Source of the DNA: Blasia pusilla
Taxonomy: Eukaryota > Marchantiophyta > Marchantiopsida > Blasiales
Length of the DNA stretch: 64,000 bases
Reading direction: 5' to 3'
Assembly: GCA_050084515.1 (NCBI GenBank)
Contig: CM114272.1
Coordinates: forward strand, 43,152,001 to 43,216,000
In this document: one piece after another, positions 46,260 to 56,565 of the stretch
Layout of the letters: each line of letters opens with the position of its first letter
How positions within the stretch are numbered: the stretch's first letter is position 1
The notes under the pieces: model-generated
Databases searched by the model: none
What the model was told of the DNA's origin: nothing
The model's input: the letters and a program-made list of their open reading frames with translations, nothing else
Translations under genes and position numbers: made by a program

Positions 46260-47901
46260 TTGGAAGTGGAAAACGTAGCTAATACCTCAATCCACTCCTT
46301 GTAAAAGCACCACTGTCCGCACTACGGTCCTCAACCAAACCACCAAACAGCTCTGTAATGACCAACGCCGATGCCGCACCACCACCAAATCAGCACCACT
46401 AAATAACCAAGTGACGTCGATGTCGCTGTACTATTCTACTTCTACTAGCTATGGATGTAGGCAACCTAACCTATCATCACCACAAGAAGCCTCCCACTGT
46501 CTACTAGTCATCACTCCAGCCTCACTACCGATAGCACACAGGAGTAAAACTACTATGGAAATCAACGTCAACCCTAACAATGGGTTCGCAAGCAAGAAGC
46601 AACGATGGAGGGGATCCAAACACAAGAAGTCCAACGACAACCCTCCAATCAAAAATGGAAATCAGGGTAACACAATCCACCAAACGTGGCACTCCTTGAA
46701 TCCACAGAACCCACCATACAATTCTAACGCAATAGCTACTCCGCCGTTGGTCGATGACGTGCTAGTCGCACTCGCAACACTTAAAAATATCACCTACATG
46801 GAGAGACTACACCGTACTATGCGCAAGAGTTCCATCAACCAAAATCCCGAGATGCACAAAGCGCCTAACACATTTCCGAACAGCACCAAATGAGCTACAC
46901 CAGTGTGAACACTAGCATAGTTAAGAACTCAACAGTTAAGCGTCTTCCAGGCAGAATAGCCCAAAGATGGATGACCAATTATGCACCACTCAACTCAAAA
47001 ATCCTACAAAAACTGCCTCACGCCCAAGCAAGCAAGCAAGCTTGCTTGCTTGCTTCTTGCTTCTTACTCGGCCTCTCACGCCCACTCGCCCCGAGCTACC
47101 ACGAGTTGCCTCGAAGCCTCAAAATGCGAGAAATGCTTGAGACATGCCCCGTTCGCCACGCTTGGACACGCTTTGCCATGCTTCGCTATGGAGAGAGGCC
47201 CAACCAAGGTGCCCCCAGTGGGATAGGCGTCTCCAATAATGGACGAATCACCAACCAACCAGCCCCTTTGATCTGCTGTCCACCATAGCCAGACCTTGAG
47301 CTAGTCCGCAAAATTTTGATCAATAATTACTCCACAAATACTCAACCAAAATTAAATCTGTTTCAACCAGAATTGAATTGGCCACCATAGCTATCTCTCC
47401 ACAAAAACTCAGCTACAAGCAAGCTTTGTACTCCGAGCTAAAAATCAGACAAACTTGTTGTCCATACACCTCCAAAATCGCAAATCCGATAGCGCTTCCG
47501 CCCAGATTCATGCACACAAAAATCCGCAACGCTCCTCACACTCAAGCATTTAGCTTCACATGAGATCATAATACAGGTAGCAACAGGAAACTCTCATCCA
47601 ATCTGGATGAACTTCAATAGAGCTTCCGCACTCCAAGCTCTCCACATCAGAAAAGCGTTGAACACGAACCACAATCTTCAATCCTTGATAACTTCCAACT
47701 CCCTTGACAAAATCTGGAGATCTAAAGCGCGTTGGAAAGCTCTCAGCAAGCCGCTTCTTTCCCAACCAACCATGCACCAGATTCTTACCTCCAACATAGT
47801 CCACAAGCCACGAACATCCACGGATGAGTACACAATCAGCCCTAACCAGATCCTACTTATCCACGATCGAAGCTACCATCAATCTACTCCAATTCTTTGA
47901 G
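46260..47901 (-). other. 5' untranslated leader of the methyltransferase gypsy element
   Basis: Between gag and the right LTR there is no domain. A primer binding site directly left of 47902 is not recognisable as the initiator-Met type used elsewhere in the window. A perfect 30-bp palindrome of AAGC/GCTT units lies at 47026-47055. Confidence 0.5.
47026..47055. repeat. Perfect 30-bp palindrome of AAGC/GCTT units
   Basis: 15-bp arms AAGCAAGCAAGCAAG and CTTGCTTGCTTGCTT meet without a spacer. Likely a low-complexity hairpin. Confidence 0.9.
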
Positions 47902-48264
47902 TGAAATCCGTGAAAGATCTATTCTCATAAAACACATATAGAATCACATACAATCGAGCCAAACCCACTCCACGATGGGAGAATCCAAGTCGAAGCTTGC
48001 GGGAACCACCATAGCCAAGACCTCTACTCACTACCAAGGCTAACTCCCAACGCAACAGGCTCAACTCAAAGAACTAACTGTTCTTTGAGTGCACTCCACA
48101 CTATATCCTCCAACCTAAGAGTGGGCCCTATTGGAAAAGTCACCCTCAACTAAGTAACCCCCAACCCTATGTATGAAACCGCATCTCTACTTAGACACTA
48201 CGGCCCTACATAAGGTATGGCCTCTACTAGCACACTATACTCTACAACATAATCCGTATGGTCA
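47902..48264 (-). repeat. 5' LTR (right) of the methyltransferase gypsy element
   Basis: Partner of 38622-38984, same length and TG...CA ends. Confidence 0.88.
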
Positions 48265-49494
48265 TGATAGGTTTCCCCCCTTAACCATTTTCCCACTATA
48301 TCTCCTAAGTAGACTTGAACCGAGTTTGGGTTTAGGGGAAAACCTTCCAAGGAAAGACGAACAACCGCCACTTGAAAGAGGAGAACAAAGAACGAAGACT
48401 AAAGACTAAAGAGCCAAGACTAAGAAATCCAAGAAGCAAGAGGAAGAAGAAGAGGAAATTAGAATTTCTTCATAAAGTAGAAAGGTGTATATAGAAAGAG
48501 AAAGAATGTGTTGAAGAAAGCAGATAGAAAGAAAGTAGCAAGGATGACTCTTCGCAGCGGTAGAAGGATAAGAGTCTTCATGAAGATAGGATCACAAAGA
48601 CTGCGAAGATAGCAAAGACTACGAAGACTACAAAAACTGTGAAGATTGTAAAAAGTGAATCATCACGGCCGTTTTGAAAGCCGAAAATGAAAAGGTGCCG
48701 CAGTTGAGAACGAAGCGAAAAGGAACCGTTAGAACAACCGGCTGACTTAGGGAAATGAAGAGTTGGGAAATCTGAACCAAGGAGGGTAGGATTAACAGTT
48801 GGAAATTTAGAGTAGAATAGGAAGACCTAGGAATTATACAAAGGAACTATTTACAGAAAAGAGCAGAAGAGCACGGGATCATTCCCTTGTGCCTTGAATT
48901 TCTCAGTACTTTTGGTTGATTATGTGAAGGGCTATTGGAGGGATGATCCAAGCCAAAGAGTCTTTTACCTTGGAAGCTTGTAATACTTTCTAGTTCTTTC
49001 CACTCTTAGATGCAGTAGAATTATCTTTTCTCATGCTTTCTGATGTGTGGGGTTGAACGCAAATCTTATTAGGATGCCGTAAGAACAGGTGCAGTAAGAG
49101 GAGAGGAAGAGAGGAGAGAGGAAACTACCTTCAACCGAAAGAGATACTTTTTTTTAGGAGAGTTTCCTGTTATTTGAAGAGAGGAAACTTTTTGTGTGAA
49201 TTTTTTTGCACTTTTGTGCTCAGGTATTAAGCACTCCCACAATTTTTTTTCCTCTTCCACATTTCGGCAACCCTTGTGAGTCCAACAAGTTGCAAATTGC
49301 ACAAAATTTAGAGAACTAAAAAATCAGTGGAATCATAAGTGTGGAACCAATCACTTTTTCCATCCAAGGTCTGGAAAAAATCTATCATTTGCCCTCGACT
49401 GAATAGAGTTCAAGCTCAAAGTGAAGGTTAGGAAAAATGAAAGTACAATCTAAAACCTTATTTTGCATCCTCAAAGTGGTTTGTTTAAAATAAT
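48265..49494. other. Purine-rich spacer
   Basis: Contains imperfect direct words of AGACTACGAAGACT type near 48590-48660 and a GAGAGGAAGAGAGGAGAG tract at 49101-49118. No gene is recognised. The left boundary of the 49.5-60.7 kb unit should lie here. Confidence 0.4.
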
Positions 49495-49559
49495 TCACAC
49501 TTCTTTGAGGGACAGAATTGGTTGGTGGATTCCTACTCCTACCTTCGGCTCTCTTAAAA

Positions 49560-49773
49560 CTGCAAGCAACACATAGTACACGTGCTTACCAGGGAAATAC
49601 CTTTTGCCACTTGTCTTTCTTTGTACAAAGTCACCATATGAACATGTGGGAAAGCAACAGATGTGCACCACATACACCCCTGTGACACTTGAATTTACAG
49701 TGTTGTTTTTGACCCAATACATCCTTCCTATTCCATTGCCACTATGGACATCTTTTGTGGTGATGATCTCCAT
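49560..49773 (-). pseudogene. Degenerate SWIM zinc finger of the transposase
   Basis: VHICCFPTCSYGDFVQRKTS then GKRYFPGKHVYYVLLAVL matches the SWIM pattern C-x-C-x(n)-C-x-H, where the second Cys reads Tyr and the third reads Gly. SWIM fingers end many MULE transposases and bind DNA or protein. Two of four ligands are lost in this copy. Confidence 0.75.
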
Positions 49774-49788
49774 TTTTTCCTCTCGAGC

Positions 49789-50937
49789 TTATGCAATTCG
49801 CTTTGCTCTCTCCACCATTGAGCTACACATTCTGTTTCTCTTCACCCCATTTCTAGACTCAAACAGAAATAGTGGATTGAGATCATCCACCTTCTCCGGG
49901 TACATGTTCATGTCAATCTTGGGTTGAATACAGAATGCGAACGTCTCTGTAATGGGAACATGCTTTGAACTTCCTCCGTCTACGAGTCTAAAACCGGCAC
50001 TTGTAAGATTGTCCACTTCGTCTTGAGTGCAATTTGTATCTGTGGCGATGGGCCAAATCGTGGGGATATTCCCCGGAGCTCCAATGGCAGCCGGATAAGA
50101 CTTGCGGAAAGCGCAAGATTCATTTGGGCAGAAGAAGTACTTCAATTGATCCCCGGTCCTCGTGAAACGATCAAAGGTTTTGAGTCCCCAAAACCCAGGC
50201 AGTGGTCGTCTAGTCCTTGTACAGTTCTTATTTAGGAAAGTGCCGCATGCTCTCCTAATGCCATCAGATCCTGCCATGCAAGTGGATCCATGTCCGGGGT
50301 TGCTCCGAGATATATGCCACCGTTTCAGGTTGCAATCCACCTCCATGACCAGAATCCCTTATTGTTGAACCACCCCAGCGACCGGATGTTGCGAACTTCC
50401 ACCAACGGAGGGCTTTTGAAATAAAAAATTCACTAATTTTGGAGAAGTTACTCCATCACGGATTTGGGAGCAGTCCGGGGTTCCCGAATACTTGGGCGGC
50501 GTAATTTCCTCATCCAAATCAATCACTGGATTCGTTCCTCGATGTTGCCTCTTCACTTGCCTGAAGTCAAGATACTTATCTGGTCTCCACGAGTCTTGCT
50601 CGAGGGGAGTTCTTGCTACGCACCGGTTGAAGGCTTCCACATAGAGCTTTTCATCACCAGATCTCACAGCCGCCTTGACATAGAGCTCGTAGATCGAAGG
50701 CCCCCTTCCTTTTGTTATGCCTTTTATGAGGAAGATATGGAATGCTGTAGACTGTAGCATTGCTCTTGCCTGGTCTTGTTGACATGCCTCCACAAGTGAA
50801 ATTTGTTGGCATGCTTGTGACGACCTCCAGGAGGAATGAACACTTTCTGCTCCACTTGTATTGGGGCAGAGGGCATTTTCATGAATGTTCAATCCTTGCA
50901 ACGATGGCAATGTGAGAAGGGAACGAAAATAGCTCAC
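49789..50937 (-). pseudogene. Transposase C-terminal half
   Basis: The frame 50937-50359 begins with PSLQGLNIHENALCPNTSGA then ESVHSSWRSSQACQQIS. This fits the T-N-x-x-E-S-x-H landmark that follows the catalytic core in MULE proteins. The frame 50346-49789 has a Cys pair region FFCPNESCAFRKSYPA and PTIWPIATDTNCTQDEVDNL, whose family I do not recognise. One stop or frame change separates the two. Confidence 0.7.
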
Positions 50938-50939
50938 AA

Positions 50940-51490
50940 GTCAAAAAAATAAGCTACCTGTCAGAACCAGACGGGTTGCAAGGCCGAGGCATCCCATGAA
51001 CGACTCTGCGACCGGTCGGTTCCCCACGTGTTGCAACACCCGGGAACCACCTATTGCAACCCGTCTGATTCCGACGGGTGTAAGAACCTTTGGCCACTCC
51101 GGGCTGGAAGATCCAAGTGCAAGTCATCCAAAACCCATCCGGGTCGAACTATTTGCAGGCCTTGTATACATGCGACTTGCATACTTGTTTACGGGTTGCA
51201 CCAAAATTCTTGATGCAACCCGTCGGTTTTTGACTGGTTGCACACTCAGGCAACCCGTCCTTTTCCGACGGGTTGCACACTCGGGCAACCCGTCTGTTTC
51301 CAACGGGTTGCACACTCGGGCAATCTGTTGCATCCGACAAGTTGCTTGGTTTCTTCGGTTTGAAATCCCTATAGTTCCCATGCTTCTCAACTTAAGCTCC
51401 AACTTTTCAAAAAATTCTCAGCGTGAGCTGGACAAGACAAAATAGTGAACTCACTTGCCGCATGAAGTTTCCTCATCATCTCATACGTAC
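50940..51490 (-). other. Intron of the transposase gene carrying palindromic repeats
   Basis: The donor on the minus strand is GTACGTATG (from 51490) after LSWWT. The acceptor is near 50945 (CTTGTGAG or TGACAG). The body contains palindrome units at 50966 and 51055 and a four-unit array of about 35-bp period at 51214-51345. Confidence 0.6.
51214..51345. repeat. Array of palindromic units, about 35-bp period
   Basis: GCAACCCGTC-type starts at 51214, 51250, 51285 and 51320, each followed by an inverted CGACGGGTTGC-type arm (variants: GACTGGTTGC, CCAACGGGTTGC, CCGACAAGTTGC). Units are separated by only ACACTC(A/G)G. Confidence 0.88.
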
Positions 51491-52027
51491 AGTCCACCAA
51501 CTCAGCCAAGAGCACAACTCTTTGTACTTCCCCTCAATCGCATGCTTCCTCCACCACCCATGAAGTTCTTCTTGGCATTCCATGGCCTGTTTCAAGGTTT
51601 TGTTGTCCTTGCAGCATTGGAGTAGAGTGACATGCTCTGTCCTCTTAATCTCCTTGATGCAAGATTTGGTGTACCGGATCACAGACTGTTGCCAATGGAA
51701 AGTATCCGACCTTTCCCTCTCTGGTTGAACCTCTCCACCCTAGAACACTTCCCGGATAGCAATCCACCCAAGTTGTGCATTGTCCGCCATGAACCCATAA
51801 ATTTCCAAAGGTGGCCTTTTGTTTTCCTTCACCACCTCCAATAAGAGTAACCAACACATCTTCAAACTGCCAACGTCTTTTGCTTTTACTTCACAGACAA
51901 ATATAGTTTTGAGTCCCTTCTCCACATAGTCATAAAGGTGAGCATCCATTATCAACCATCCGTTCAGCACTCTATAGCAAATATCAAAGCTTACCCAGCT
52001 ATTGTAAAGATCTTCCCCTTCCCTCAT
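51490..52027 (-). pseudogene. Transposase DDE core
   Basis: VSFDICYRVLNGWLIMDAHL and EKGLKTIFVCEVKAKDVGSL hold the first-Asp region. PPLEIYGFMADNAQLGWIAI holds the second Asp (A-D-N-A-Q followed by A-I-x-x-V-F). After one TAG, DTFHWQQSVIRYTKSCI matches the C-x-x-H/W step of MULE transposases with the Cys replaced. MECQEELHGWW carries a candidate catalytic Glu. It would cut and join the element ends. Confidence 0.78.
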
Positions 52028-52068
52028 TCGATCTTATAGATCGAATGAGGGAAGGGGAAGATCTTTAC
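52004..52068. repeat. Perfect 65-bp hairpin inside the transposase gene
   Basis: 31-bp arms beginning GTAAAGATCTTCCCC and ending GGGGAAGATCTTTAC are exact reverse complements around the 3-base centre TAT. It sits exactly where the zinc-region frame and the DDE frame are separated. It looks like an inverted duplication of coding sequence. Confidence 0.97.
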
Positions 52069-52778
52069 GCATGAGCATGTTCCAACTCAACGGCCAAGCA
52101 ACTGCTTGGGATTCCAAGCAATTGTTCACAAATTTGTGATGTTGTTGTGAGTTTGATCACTCTAGGCTTTGAACCCGGAGAATTTCTGTAGACCTCGGCC
52201 ACTTTCTTCGCCACATCCTCCTTGATGTGTCTCTGAATTGCATCGATCACAAGATGAGTGTGGGAGCCAACATGAATTGCCAGCCTTGTGTACTCTGACA
52301 TGGAGCCCAAGTCGTGGATAATGAAAAATATGTATGCAGGACACGCTCCAACGCAGAAAGGGGATGTCTGACAATGAGGACATCGATGGCCTCTCGGCAG
52401 TATGGTGGCACCAACCTCATATGGAGTTTCTGCATTCTTGGGGGGGAATTGCGACGTATTGACCCGCCCGTTGCACTCTAGATACGGGCATGCTGGACTT
52501 CTACACTCCAAGGCTCCAACGCATTGGCGGCGGGAGACAATCCAAGGACCATCTAGAATTGAAGCACTAGTCCGTTGAAGCCTGCACCATCGATGACAAT
52601 CAGACTTTCTGTCCATACCCTTCAAGCGTCCTCCATCTTTCTTTTGAGCAGGAGCAGCAAGTGGAGACAACTCAAAAACGCAATTACCATCGTACGTGGG
52701 CGGCAGCTCATCGACAAGAATGTGCTTGAACATTTTCAAGGCCAGAGACGATAGCAAACTATTGCCTGATACTCGCAA
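52065..52778 (-). pseudogene. Transposase N-terminal zinc-ribbon region
   Basis: 237 codons are open. RRQCVGALECRSPACPYLEC, then HRCPHCQTSPFCVGACPAY, give many Cys in C-x(3-4)-C and C-x-x-C spacing. YTRLAIHVGSHTHLVIDAIQ follows, matching the H-x-G-x-H-x-H step seen before some MULE cores. The region likely binds terminal repeats. It is followed by the hairpin at 52004-52068. Confidence 0.7.
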
Positions 52779-53289
52779 GAGGAATGGGTAGGCGGACAGA
52801 GGGCCCGATTGGTGTCCGACAGATCCACTGAGGTTGACGACATCCGGAATATCTTTAGGAAGTACAACATTGTTCCGAGCGTGTGAAGTTGGAGTTGATG
52901 GCAGATCTACTGAGCTAGGAGTTGCAAACGTAGAACTCGGTGCACTAGGAAATTCTCGACCGTCTACTCAGGGAAATTGAGGAATTCAGAGGCAAGCCGT
53001 AAACTCTATATTGACCATTTGCTAGAGGTAGGAGATTCCATACTTTACGGTCTCCAATCACTGGCTGGACTGTCTCACCTATTATGGCCTCCGTACCGTC
53101 CACCCTAACATCCTTGGATACAAAGATGGTTCCAATTTGGAGAAGAAATCGAACTGAGAGAAAATTTTCATCCACTGCTATGAATATTCACGAGCTTGCG
53201 GTCGAACAATTTCTGACTGAGGAAGGGCCGCTAGATGACTGCCACAAGTGAGCTTCACATAATTATCCATTCCCACAAGATTCCACCGG

Positions 53290-53355
53290 GAGGAGACTGA
53301 GAATAAGAATGAGGATAAAAATGGGATTGGGAATGAGAATGAGAATGAGAATGTT
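53290..53355. repeat. GAGAAT/GAATGA simple repeat
   Basis: Imperfect units of GAGAATGA and GGATAAAAATG precede the TATA-like word of the transposase gene. Confidence 0.8.
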
Positions 53356-53714
53356 TAATTTATAGTGAATAGGGACTTAGATTCTCCTGACAGAATTTGA
53401 CTAACAAGATGAAGTTTGGTAGGTGAGAATGTCTGACATGATGGATTCAATTCTATTGCAACCTGACGGAGTCGGATGGGTTGCAAAATTTGGGAATCAG
53501 ACATCGCTTGCATTTGCAAAGGCAACCAATCGTTGGGGACTTTTGCGGCATTGTCCAACTCACGGTAGATGTTGTGACCCGTCGGACTGCTAAGGGTTGC
53601 CTCGAAACTATGCGTTGTCGCATTGTTACCCGAGGGATAGAAAAGTGTGCACCCTGTTGCTAACCGACGGGTTGCCCTTGTACCTCGCCTATTACCCCAA
53701 GATAAGCGAAGCGT

Positions 53715-54265
53715 GAAACCCGTCGGCCTCCGACGAGTTGCACGGGTACCACGCCTTCTTGCCCAAAGACAGTAGAGGCGCGCTACCCGTCCGCCTTAGA
53801 GGGGTTGCGCAAGTGCCTTGCCTTGTAACGCTTACATCAAGGAAGCGTGCAACCTATCGGCCTCCGACAAGGTGCACGGGTACCCCGCCTTCTTGCCCAA
53901 AGACGGCGGAGGCACGCAACTCGCCGGCCTCAGACGGGTTGCGCAAGTGCCTCGCCTTGTAACGCTTACATGAAGGAAGCGTGCAACCCGTCGGCCTCCG
54001 ATGAGTTGCACGGGTGCCCCGCCTTCTTGCCCAAAGACGGCGGAGGCACGCAACCCGTCGGCCTCAGACGGGTTGCGCAAGTGCCTCACCTTGTAACACT
54101 TACATGAAGGAAGCGTGCAACCTGTCGGCCTCCGACAAGTTCCGCTGGTAGTCCGCGTTCTTGCCCGAAGACGGCGGAGGCGCGCAACCTGTCGGTTTCT
54201 GACGGATTGCCAAGAGGACAGATGCCTGGAACCCGCAGAAAGCGTGCAACCCGTCGGTGCCGTCA
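53715..54265. repeat. Array of palindromic units, 67-bp period (134-bp higher order)
   Basis: GCAACCCGTCGGCCTCCGAC-type units start at about 53715, 53782, 53849, 53916, 53983, 54050, 54118 and 54184, with a diverged ninth near 54247. Two different spacers alternate. One contains GCCTTCTTGCCCAAAGACGG and the other CTTGTAACGCTTACATGAAG, so the true repeat is 134 bp. The array lies between the divergent transposase and ParB-methyltransferase genes. Long open frames across it on both strands are period artefacts. Confidence 0.93.
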
Positions 54266-54360
54266 GGTTGGTGTTTTTCACGTCCAAACTTCCATAACGA
54301 CCGACACGTTGCTGTCAGAACGACGATGCGACCCAACGGTCAGCCCAACGTCTCAAAAAG

Positions 54361-54370
54361 TTTAAATAGT
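54361..54370 (+). promoter_or_regulatory. TATA-like word upstream of the ParB-methyltransferase gene
   Basis: TTTAAATAGT lies about 270 bp before the ATG at 54631 and just after the palindrome array. A CGACTCATC(A/G)-type direct repeat follows at 54510-54570. A weak candidate from position only. Confidence 0.3.
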
Positions 54371-55260
54371 CGAGGGTTTGCTTATTTTCCGTTTCTTGTT
54401 TCACGATCTCAATTGCTCTTCCGCGCAGCGGCTGACCAGATACCAAGGGGCGCTTTACACTGCGACTCATCGCGAGACGATTGGAGTGAACGATCGCAAG
54501 ACGATTCCAGCTACTCATCAAGGCGACTCATCGCGACATCAACAAGGCGACTCATCAAGGCGACTCCTCGAGGCAACTGATTGTGCACAGAAAGCAATTT
54601 CCTTGTCCATAGGAGGCATTTTTGGGAACAATGACGAGGAAAAAAACTCAAGCAAGCAAGGTTGGGAGCTTCACTCCCAAGGGTGGGAGGACTTCTGCGT
54701 CACCATCTCCTGGGCCTCGTTCGGCCAATAAGATAAGGCAGCAAGAAATTGAGGAGCGGGAAAGGGAAGCGGAGATGCACAAGTAGGAGCTTCTTGCAAA
54801 ACGTATTAAGGAGGCGCTCGAAAAACAGAACGCAGAGGCTAAGGTGTCGTAGTCCTTGAAGAAAAGGATCGCCTATGAAAAGCGTGAGAAGAAGCGTTTG
54901 GACGCGTCGGTGAGGAGAGCAGAATTGGCAAAAGCTTGAAGGGAAAAAGAGATTGCCATTGAAGAAAGCCCGGCCCGTCCAACCGAAAGTGTTGAGATGC
55001 AAAATATGTCCCCGATGAAGTCGTGGGACACAATCAATATAGCGGAAACGGACGAAGTTCGAGTGACGGACGATGAGGTCATGAGGACCGCCAGCGTGGA
55101 GATGGTGGACTTCGATGAAGAAGCAGGAGAGCAGTCTTCCTCGTCTCTTAGCCCGGCGGAAGAAATAGACCTCTATCGGATCGACGAGTTTCCAGTGGAC
55201 GTGCCAACTGCTGTCCTAGAGCAGTTGGCTGGCCAAGACACCGACCCAATCTTCGAGCGG

Positions 55261-55358
55261 GTAAGAAACGATCTTGGATCTTTGAGTTATGTGAAGGGCC
55301 ATGTTGCAATTCATTGGAAATTCAATGTAGTTTATTGACCTTGTCCCCGTTGTGACAG
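55261..55358 (+). other. Intron 1 of the ParB-methyltransferase gene
   Basis: Donor GCGG/GTAAGA after TDPIFER, acceptor TTGTGACAG. It is 98 bp and joins in phase 0. It holds no palindrome units. Confidence 0.7.
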
Positions 55359-55831
55359 GTGGTAAAGTAGATGGCATTGATGGAGGGCCAGAACGCTCCA
55401 AGAATTCCACTTTACCGATTGCAGACAATGGAGTACGTTCGCAAAATTCAGTCTGACGAGGATATTGCGAAGCTGAAACAATCGGCAGCGACAACATCCT
55501 ACGTCGACAGCTTCCCTCCATTCTATGTTCAGCCTTACGATGAACATTGAACCCACGCGCTGGTTACAGAGGAGGACTTGGAAGCGCTCGACACATTCTG
55601 GAGGATGAGAGATCAGGATTTCAGAAGGGCGATTGAGGGGACGGAATTCAGTTGGATGCGGAACCTGTATTTCTTCATCTGGGATGGAAACCACAGGTTC
55701 ATGGCGTGGACCCAGTTTGCAGAGGAGCGCCCAATCTCATTGGAGGCGCATTTTTGCGTGAAGGCAGTCGTGCTACATCCATACCCTCATCACATGGCGA
55801 CGGTGGAGATGGAAATGCATGCCGTGAACAC
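55359..55831 (+). pseudogene. Exon 2: ParB-like (WDGNHR) domain
   Basis: NAPRIPLYRLQTMEYVRKIQ, then DSFPPFYVQPYDEH (TGA) THALVTEEDLEALDTFWRMR, then MRNLYFFIWDGNHRFMAWTQ. D-G-x-H-R-x-x-A is the signature of ParB/sulfiredoxin-fold nucleotide-binding domains. In ParB it forms part of the CTP site, and in related proteins it gives nuclease or DNA-handling activity. LEAHFCVKAVVLHPYPHHMA follows. Stops are at 55368 and 55548. The exon ends in phase 2 at the perfect donor CAC/GTAAGT. Confidence 0.7.
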
Positions 55832-55907
55832 GTAAGTTTCCTCCTGCCGCAAACCGTCAGACAACTTGTTTGACTTACCACTATTTTTGGCATGTTTTTG
55901 GCCGAAA

Positions 55908-56255
55908 GCAACTCGTCAGAGTCCGACGAGTTGCTCGATTGGCTGCTATTTTAGGATGTTTTTTACCGAAAGCAACACGTGGGAGTCTGACGAGTTGCTC
56001 GACTGGCCACTGTTTTAGGATGTTTTTGGCCGAAAGCAACTTGTCGGAGTCCAACAAGTTGTTCGACTAACCACTGGTTTAGGATGTTTTTGGCTGAAAG
56101 CAACTCGTTGGAGTGCGACGAGTTGCTCGACTGGCCACTATTTTTGGATGTTTTTGGAAGAAAGGAACTTGTCGGAGTCCGACGAGTTGCTTGACTTGCC
56201 ACTATTTTTGGATGTTTTTGGCCGAAAGCAACTCGTCGAAGTCTGACAGGTTGCA
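55908..56255. repeat. Array of palindromic units, exact 64-bp period, six copies
   Basis: Units start at 55908, 55972, 56036, 56100, 56164 and 56228. The form is GCAACTCGTCGGAGTCCGAC, then GAGTTGC, with the spacer TCGACTGGCCACTATTTTTGG and ATGTTTTTGGCCGAAA. Single-base differences only. Confidence 0.95.
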
Positions 56256-56333
56256 TTTGGCGACACGGGAAGATAATCGGAATAGGGGAGTTTGATTTTT
56301 GGCATCAAATTGCAGCTTTAATTGAAATTGCGC

Positions 56334-56550
56334 AACCTGCCGGACTCCGACGGGTTGATATGTTCACTTTTCTCGCAGAGATAACTCTCTAAATACAAAT
56401 TATCTGACAACCCGTCGGAGTCCGACGGGTTGAAACCAGGAAATCACAAATCTGAATACAATCCGTTGGACTCCGATCGGTTGCAAAATTTAGCTCGTAG
56501 CTACCATTTTGACCATAAGCTGTGACAACTTGTCGGAGTCCGACGGGTTG
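56334..56550. repeat. Four dispersed palindrome units in intron 2
   Basis: Units at about 56334, 56407, 56459 and 56523. The best is CAACCCGTCGGAGTCCGACG followed by GGTTG at 56408, a perfect palindrome with arms CAACCCGTCGGA and TCCGACGGGTTG. Confidence 0.9.
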
Positions 56551-56565
56551 CAGGAACCCATGTAG

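Larger units (their letters stand above)
38622..48264 (-). mobile_element. Ty3/gypsy retrotransposon carrying a cytosine-5 DNA methyltransferase
   Basis: On the minus strand the order is LTR, gag with zinc knuckle, protease, cytosine-5 methyltransferase, reverse transcriptase, RNase H, integrase, LTR. The methyltransferase lies inside pol between protease and RT, apparently in the polyprotein. LTRs are 363 bp each with TG...CA ends. No matching target duplication is seen (flanks ACAAC and TGATA), so ends may have been exchanged by recombination. Frames are broken by stops, many TAG or TGA, and frameshifts. The element is a pseudo-copy of a once functional design. No chromodomain was seen. Confidence 0.9.
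49495..53190 (-). pseudogene. MULE-like transposase gene, multi-exon, decayed
   Basis: Minus-strand segments in order: an N-terminal unknown part (53175-52945), a Cys-rich zinc-ribbon-like region with a HxGxHxH motif (52778-52065), a DDE-type core (52027-51490), an intron with palindromic repeats (51490-50940), a C-terminal half (50937-49789) and a SWIM-type finger (49773-49560). Core plus C-terminal SWIM finger is the architecture of Mutator-like (MULE) transposases. A TATA-like CTATAAATTA lies at about 53356 on this strand. Frame changes and stops make the copy inactive. It diverges from the ParB-methyltransferase gene at 54631. Confidence 0.8.
55832..56565 (+). other. Intron 2 of the ParB-methyltransferase gene, packed with palindromes
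   Basis: Donor GTAAGT, acceptor CCCATGTAG. The join restores frame to LQKL...VWMCKIVSEGNVTHHW. Six 64-bp units and four further palindromes fill most of its 734 bp. Confidence 0.7.

Noticed and set aside
49495-53190. KDZ-type transposase (known to travel with TET/JBP genes)
   Set aside because: The A-D-N-A-Q...A-I-x-x-V-F and T-N-x-x-E-S-x-H landmarks with a terminal SWIM finger fit a MULE better. A family-level search would settle it.
53715-54265. CRISPR array (regular 27-bp palindromic repeats with 37-40-bp spacers); the same applies to 55908-56255
   Set aside because: The spacers are themselves repeated (two alternating types, or one type), arms vary between units, and the setting is a spliced plant gene. 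No cas genes are present.
53832-54287. Open frames of 60-150 codons on both strands
   Set aside because: They come from a 67-bp near-multiple periodic array without stops and have no domain.
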